Shown here in pieces: positions 17,308 through 21,917 of a stretch of DNA of 21,917 nucleotides. The notes beneath the pieces were generated by a model that was not told where the DNA came from, searched no databases, and saw only the letters and a program-made list of their open reading frames with translations. The stretch is from the NCBI GenBank assembly GCA_003427395.1, contig BFEA01000106.1, positions 127,391-149,307 of the forward strand, written 5' to 3'. The translations under genes were made by a program, and so were the position numbers. The DNA comes from Chara braunii. Taxonomy: Eukaryota; Streptophyta; Charophyceae; Charales; Characeae. Every line of letters starts with the position of its first letter. The first letter of the stretch is position 1.

Positions 17308-18287
17308 TGCAAGGCATAGGCCTCGATAAGCCCTACTAGGCCCCTATTTGCAACAGGTCGGTCGCCGTAAGTGAAGGCAGGCTCGACAAACGACAAGAGG
17401 CCTATTTTGGACTACATGGCAACTGGGGAAAATTCACGCAGTTGCGTAGCCCCACTTGGTTGAAGGCGCCCAGGCCCTAGCCTCCTTTACCGAATGTATC
17501 TAAGTCAGGCCCTGGCCTCCTTTACCGAATGTATCTAAGTCAGGCCCTGGCCTCCTTTACCGCTTGTATCTAAGTATCAACCCAACTCAGACAACGGACA
17601 GTTGGGCATGGGTAACTGTCGGTGGCCCTGGGCCTGATTCGTTTGGTCTAAGGCTCAACCTCCCTGGCCTACAAGAAGCTTCTGGGCAGGGGCCCAGCGC
17701 AGCCAGGCTGCACGCAAGCAGGCTGGCCACTTCCATTTAGGAAAGGGCCAGCCCAGGCATTTGGGATTCGGGCACTAGCTGCTTTGTGCGCAAGCGCTGC
17801 TGCGCTAACGCTGGCCAGGCTCACACGCTCACGGGCGAGCTGGAAGGAGCAGGCAACCATACCCGAGTTGCGCTGCTGTTTGCTGAATGGGGCGCATGGT
17901 GGTCTTTGGGTGCAAGTGGCATCTGTGAGTGGGGAACGAGGTTGAGAGTGATACGAGAGACATACCTGTTGCTTGAAGCGTGCGGCATTAGCCGAGATCT
18001 GCTCGTACTTGGGAAGTTGTTGACGTCATCAGCGACATTGTAGTCTAGGCTAGATAGGATCTGCCATTCGTAGTCTGGGCGTCGAGCGCCAGATAGTATA
18101 TCAACATTGGTTATTCGTTGATGATGATGAGACTATTCCTGCATTGTCAATTACGAGTTTTTGTTGTTCTCTTATTTGGTGAAACTCGTGATGCAATTCT
18201 GCTATTGGTTCGAGGTCACGATTATCTGGTCTCATGTGTATGATGTTGTTTGATTTATGGAGTTCGCTCTCGCTCATCTTCCTTGCA
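17308..18287 (+). repeat. 3' LTR, 980 bp
   Basis: Starts TGCAAGG (17308-17314) and ends CCTTGCA (18281-18287), a perfect 7-bp terminal inverted repeat with TG...CA ends. It abuts the PPT. Its last 137 bp match the 5' LTR remnant. It includes a triple 35-bp tandem repeat and GC-rich inverted-repeat-prone sequence (about 17660-17760). A 13-bp string CCTCCCTGGCCTA (17659-17671) also occurs in the other LTR-type insertion at 6800-6812. Confidence 0.82.
17471..17575 (+). repeat. Tandem repeat, 3 x 35 bp, in the 3' LTR
   Basis: Three abutting units begin with CAGGCCCT at 17471, 17506 and 17541 and end with TATCTAAGT. They differ at one or two bases each. The very high similarity suggests recent expansion, or maintenance as a regulatory array; neither can be decided here. 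Confidence 0.95.
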
Positions 18288-18468
18288 CATGTAGCAAGTT
18301 CTCAAATTTCACGAAAAAATAATCGAAAATTTCAGCAATTGCGCAATTTCGGATTTACGACAATGTCAAAAAAACGAATCAGCGCTAAAGAAATAATTCC
18401 AAAATAAATTAATAAAATTGAATTGGCAGTTAGGCTGTAAATCGCGAATGGGACTAATAAGGTTAACC
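18288..18468. other. AT-rich flank without gene
   Basis: About 180 bp after the 3' LTR with A/T-rich sequence and no open frame of note. Nothing recognised apart from the short palindrome GGTTAACC at 18461-18468. Confidence 0.5.
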
Positions 18469-18469
18469 T

Positions 18470-18510
<41 letters not shown>

Positions 18511-18560
18511 ATCGATCGATAGACCAATCAAATAACCAATCAATCAATCAATCAATCAAT
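18469..18560. repeat. Tetranucleotide microsatellite (CAAT)n with CGAT core
   Basis: A CAAT array (about 18470-18508), three to four CGAT units (about 18507-18521), a short break, and a second CAAT array (about 18534-18560). The CGAT core is one base away from the flanking unit. Confidence 0.95.
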
Positions 18561-19378
18561 TGATCGATCCTCCCCTTATGCGCATCGTCAGGTTGAAATC
18601 CTGATTCACGCGCGGTGTCACATTTTTTCCAATCGGGCCACTTCGGGCGACCAGAAAGCCAACGGGCTGTCACGCAGGATTTTGGATGATGTTTGCAATA
18701 AATAAAATAAATTAAATAAAACAAATCCCTTCTTGTTATGTGCGTCCGACTTCGAGCGAGTCCCTTCAAATGCGGTCTTTGCGGGTCCCCGGTCTTAGGA
18801 ATCTTTTATTTTGATTCGGAACAACAATGATGATGCAAATAATAAAATTAAAATTAAATATGTCAAGCATGTATCAAGTTTGCCAATTCAGAGGTTTGAG
18901 AACTGTGACAAGACGGACAAGGATTTCAAACGAGATCACGAGGCAAGACTCAAGACAGACTTGGCACAACAAGATCGATGATCATGTGAGAGAAGAGGAG
19001 GGCTCTTTATCGCATCAAGGCCACAAATGAACTGACAAATCATAGAACCATTGTCACTGTAGTAAGCTCTCTCTTTCCTCTCTGAAGATGATATCATACT
19101 CAAATATCAGACAATGGTTAATATGATGTCAAGTGGTCCTTGAGCGGTTCCGCCTGATGCTGACCTGTACTCGAGAGGTCTGTTGTGGTTTGCATCTCAT
19201 GACTATGCTCAAGTCCTGAGTCTGCTTCTGAACAAATCCATCAATGCTCAAGAAAGTCTTGCTTTGAGTCTGCAGTACTCGCATACTTGTTAATTTTAAA
19301 ATTGCTCACTTATCATTTGATCAGTCTTGTTGATCACTGATGTCACCAAGAGCATTTGTTGTGATATAAACGGTTAGT
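18561..19378. other. Gene-free stretch
   Basis: No supported gene. A mixed-composition part (18570-18690) is followed by an AATAAAT-rich run (about 18695-18722) and ordinary AT-rich sequence. On the minus strand TGGCCCGATTGG (18646-18635) resembles a tRNA-type A box, but no good B box follows, so a SINE is not called. Confidence 0.4.
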
Positions 19379-19401
19379 GTTGTCACCAGGAGAGCCCGCT
19401 A

Positions 19402-19559
19402 TGACCAACACTTTGCTGCTCTCACCGGGATTGCCTGCTGTGACTAGCACACTGGCTGTTACCACCGGGCCTCCCTCTATGACCAGCACTGTCGCTGCTG
19501 TCACCGGAATTGCCCGATGTGACCAGCACTGCCGCTGCTGTCACCGGAACTGCCAGATG
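19402..19559. repeat. Minisatellite, four units of 39-40 bp
   Basis: Units start with TGACCA/TGACTA at 19402, 19441, 19480 and 19520, with lengths 39, 39, 40 and 40. Partial units extend to about 19379 on the left and 19568 on the right. The last two are nearly identical and the first two more diverged. The mixed 39/40 spacing breaks any reading frame, so a protein repeat is unlikely. Confidence 0.9.
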
Positions 19560-19599
19560 TGACCCGACCACATCTCTTGAAAACGCAATTTGTTGAGCC

Positions 19600-20150
19600 T
19601 GATCTCTAAGACTGGACTGAGCTTAGTGACTGGTTCGTCGAAATCGAACTCACTGAAAATGAGACTGAATCGAATTCGCTGACATTGAACCGAGAGTTAA
19701 ATTGAGAGCCGAAATGAAAACTGAACTGACGCTTTCCCTGAAAACCACACTTAGATCTGAAATCAATGCTGAATTGAACTTGCTCAGATGAAATTGAATT
19801 CTCTGAAGCTGAACTGAACTTACTGAGAACTGGATTGAACTTGAAAGGACGAAACTTATTCCATTGAACTTACTGAAACTTGATCAAATTTGTGGAGATT
19901 AAGTCCATCAAACTGAGCTTATCGAAACCGAGATGAATTCACTGATACTGCATTGAGAACTGAACTGAAACTTTCACTGAAAGCTCACTTAGATCAGAAT
20001 TATGAGATTAAACTGAACTTGTCGAGACGAAATCTAGTTCATTGAATGCACACTGAAATTTCTGAAAACTGAACTGATTACATTGAGTCTACATTGAACT
20101 CTGCATTAAACTAAACTGGAAACTGACCTGAAACTGCTCGAAAATCTTGC
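19600..20150. repeat. Degenerate satellite of CTGAACTGAA-type units
   Basis: Short variants of ACTGAACTGAA and TTGAACTT recur throughout. A longer order is also present: the stretch from about 19719 (AACTGAACTGACGCTTTC) is repeated from 19958 (AACTGAACTGAAACTTTC), about 239 bp later, and GAACTTG...GACGAAA segments recur near 19775, 19836 and 20015. The copies are well diverged, so this is an old tandem expansion. No coding potential is seen. Confidence 0.7.
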
Positions 20151-20160
20151 CAAAATTTGA

Positions 20161-20178
20161 CATGAAATTAATTTCATG
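20161..20178. other. 18-bp perfect palindrome
   Basis: CATGAAATTAATTTCATG reads the same on both strands. It lies at the edge of the degenerate satellite. No function is evident and chance is possible in AT-rich DNA. Confidence 0.6.
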
Positions 20179-21645
20179 GTTGATATCCGACCTGAAACAC
20201 ATCAAAACTTCTCTTGAGATTTGACCTCAAGCGAGTTTGAATATATGTTGAGCGTCTGCAAAGAACTGACGAGATAACTGTTCCAAGATTTGCGGAAGAA
20301 CTGATCGAAAAACCATTTTGAGATTTGCAGGAGAACCGATCTGGAAATTGTACAAGATGAATGTCCACGACTTTACTGAGAACTGTCGTAAATCAATGAT
20401 ATAGATTTAGTTGAAATAGTGTGTTTTGACACCTACTTGAGTTTGTCATGGTGCTGCTTCCGAGTTCCGATGAGTCTACGTGATAGCTTGAGTCTGTGTT
20501 TGAGCCTGCTGGCTTGGTCTCGCACCCTGGTTGAGTTTTCAGATTTGAATTCCTCCCGCTCTCTGGACTGAGTCAACAGACTTTACTGTTACTGTGTCTT
20601 GACAGACCAAAGGCTGAAGTTATTAGACCCTTGGTCCTGAGTCTATCAAACCGCTAAGCACTATACCCTGTGCCTGAGAGGGACTGTTGGGCTTTGGCAA
20701 GTTTGCTGAGTGATGTAAACTCGTGAAGTTTGCACTCTGATTAATGTACTTGTGATAGGTAGTGATTGCCAATATTGTACTGAGTCCTTAACCACAGATA
20801 GCCGCACCAGCGACAACTGGCGTTTCCCGTGATCTCTACTGAGTGTGATTTCCGTGCATGCAATTTCTTCATTTACTTCTAAATCTCCGGCTTGCGGTCA
20901 GTCCTCATTTACCGTGCCTGCAACTGCCTGTTTATCTGAGACCTAGGTGGACAAGCTCGGAATGGAGTTTATCCACGGCTCAACAAGTCATCACGTCCTT
21001 TTTTTATATATAGAAATCGTGCTCCATATGTTTTTATCCTCTCAACTTTTTCTTGTCTCTGAAAAAGCACAGTGACTAATAGCACAAGCTTAGCACGTGG
21101 TTGTCGTTCCCATGCAGCACTGTCAACGTAGCCCGCCTTGACATTACCGAAGTACTTGCAAAGCGTACCACCATTGTGCCAACCTCATCTTTTCTATTAT
21201 GGTATCCTAGGGTCTGTCTAGCACGCTGCAGTTACATTCTCATATTATGTTAGCATCGTGCTAAGTGGTACCTCCGTACAGGTTGCTGGTGTGCGTACAC
21301 CACGCACCATATTTCTACTGTGCATACACAACACAATATATTTCTGACAGTCTTAGACAACACACTACTTTTATGTCGTGCTCACACAACAAACTGCTAC
21401 AATTTTGTTGTGCTCGTACATCACACTATCACTATGGCAAATAGCATCAACATAGCTTTGTGGCGTTGCAGATGTGTGCACACAACAAAACTGTCATTGT
21501 CTCAATGCAGCTGATTTCTACTAGGTTAATATAACATTCTCTTTGTTTGCTGTCGTATAGCGTCAGTACAGTACGTCTCTGTGGTGCTAAGTACAAAACA
21601 CTACTATTGGGCCAAGTAACATTCGTATAGCAAGTTGTTGCCGTT
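20179..21645. other. Gene-free stretch with loose ACACAACA-type repeats
   Basis: No supported gene in nearly 1.5 kb. From about 21295 to 21490, variants of GTGCTCACACAACAAACT recur at irregular intervals (near 21320, 21378, 21409 and 21475), a weak degenerate repeat leading toward the ordered minisatellite at the window end. Confidence 0.5.
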
Positions 21646-21673
21646 TTCATACAACACATGGGGAGCAAACCTG

Positions 21674-21917
21674 CTCGAATACCGCATAGGGGAACATGCT
21701 GCTCATTCCCTGTTCGAATACAGCACAGGGAGGCAATCTACTCATTCCCTGTTCGAATACAACACAGGGAGGCAGCCTGCTCATTCCCTGTTCGAATACA
21801 ACACTGGGAGGTAGTCTGCTCGTTCCCTGTTCGAATACAACACAGGGAGGCAGTCTGCTCATTCCCTGTTCGAATAGAGCACAGGGAGGCAGTCTGCTCA
21901 TTCCCTGTTCGAATACA
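21674..21917. repeat. 39-bp minisatellite running off the window end
   Basis: Units begin at 21674, 21713, 21752, 21791, 21830, 21869 and 21908, each exactly 39 bp after the last; the seventh is cut by the window. A truncated unit precedes them from 21646. The core reads TTCGAATACAACACAGGGAG followed by GCAGTCTGCTCATTCCCTG. The leftmost unit is the most diverged. The array is contiguous without spacers. Since 39 is a multiple of three, several frames stay open, including one on the minus strand with the 13-residue unit MSRLPPCVVFEQG; this alone does not show a gene. Confidence 0.95.

Larger units (their letters stand above)
10746..18287 (+). mobile_element. Degenerate Ty3/gypsy chromovirus-type LTR retrotransposon
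   Basis: The order is partial 5' LTR (10746-10882), PBS (from 10886), leader, gag (12171-14118), pol (about 14105-17241), PPT (17297-17307) and 3' LTR (17308-18287). Pol order is RT, RNase H, integrase, which defines Ty3/gypsy, and a chromodomain-like C-terminus suggests a chromovirus. The last 137 bp of both LTRs align without gaps with about ten differences. The element is inactive: frame changes and stops run through gag and pol, the catalytic integrase Glu is Lys, no protease motif is visible, and the 5' LTR is incomplete. The five bases after the 3' LTR are CATGT; no matching copy can be tested on the left because that end is missing. Confidence 0.9.

Noticed and set aside
17786-18043. 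85-codon frame after the pol stop
   Set aside because: Inside the 3' LTR; no domain and not expected to be translated.
18548-18769. 73-codon minus-strand frame reading ARWLSGRPKWPDWKK
   Set aside because: Short, starts in AT-rich DNA, ends in the CAAT microsatellite, and shows no recognisable family.
19377-19562. 61-codon plus-strand frame
   Set aside because: Lies wholly in a minisatellite whose unit lengths (39 and 40) do not keep frame.
21647-21901. 84-codon minus-strand frame with a 13-residue repeat
   Set aside because: Explained by the 39-bp minisatellite; no start context, promoter or non-repeat domain seen. Kept only as a finding.
21674-21917. CRISPR-like direct repeats
   Set aside because: Units abut without spacers and the window is eukaryotic.

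Overview
This is a eukaryotic, repeat-dominated window, most likely from a green plant or streptophyte alga. The suggestion rests on a plant-type L1 LINE (DUF4283-like ORF1 with a CCHC knuckle, APE endonuclease, FADD reverse transcriptase, CX2C...HX4C C-terminal zinc finger) and a chromodomain-bearing Ty3/gypsy element primed by an initiator-Met-like PBS. From memory only, the gypsy family resembles elements common in Chara. No host protein-coding gene, rRNA or tRNA could be supported. Nearly every long open frame belongs to a broken retroelement or is antisense to one. || Layout: (1) 64 to about 9.6 kb, minus strand: a nearly full-length LINE. Its poly(A) tail is at 64-75, ORF2 runs 4627-74, ORF1 runs 8661-4637, and a duplicated block lies upstream of ORF1 (8723-9120 and 9211-9584). 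ORF1 is split by a 1139-bp LTR-type insertion (5825-6963) with ends TGTTACATGC/GCATGTAACA and a 4-bp GTGT target duplication. Removing the insertion plus one duplication copy leaves the ORF1 frame continuous. (2) 9670-9885: a nearly pure polypurine run. (3) 9886-10745: CpG-rich sequence without a recognisable gene. (4) 10746-18287, plus strand: a Ty3/gypsy chromovirus with a truncated 5' LTR (137 bp), PBS, 1.3-kb leader, gag, pol (RT, RNase H, integrase, chromodomain), PPT and a 980-bp 3' LTR bounded by TGCAAGG...CCTTGCA. (5) 18288-21917: AT-rich, gene-poor sequence with a CAAT microsatellite, a 39-40-bp minisatellite, an older CTGAACTGAA-type degenerate satellite and a 39-bp minisatellite running off the window end. 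|| Both retroelements are dead. Gag and pol change frame about ten times, and the gypsy integrase has Lys where the catalytic Glu of D,D35E should be. Many same-frame stops in both elements are TAG where Gln is plausible, or TGA for Trp, as expected from C-to-T decay of methylated DNA; a UAG=Gln code is a less likely alternative. The nested order is readable: the LINE inserted first, then the LTR element landed inside its ORF1. The relative age of the gypsy element cannot be set from this window. The main points worth following are the in-frame ORF1-stop-ORF2 arrangement, the ORF2 stop codon completed by the poly(A) tail, the monomer-like duplication upstream of ORF1, and the chimeric 5' LTR.
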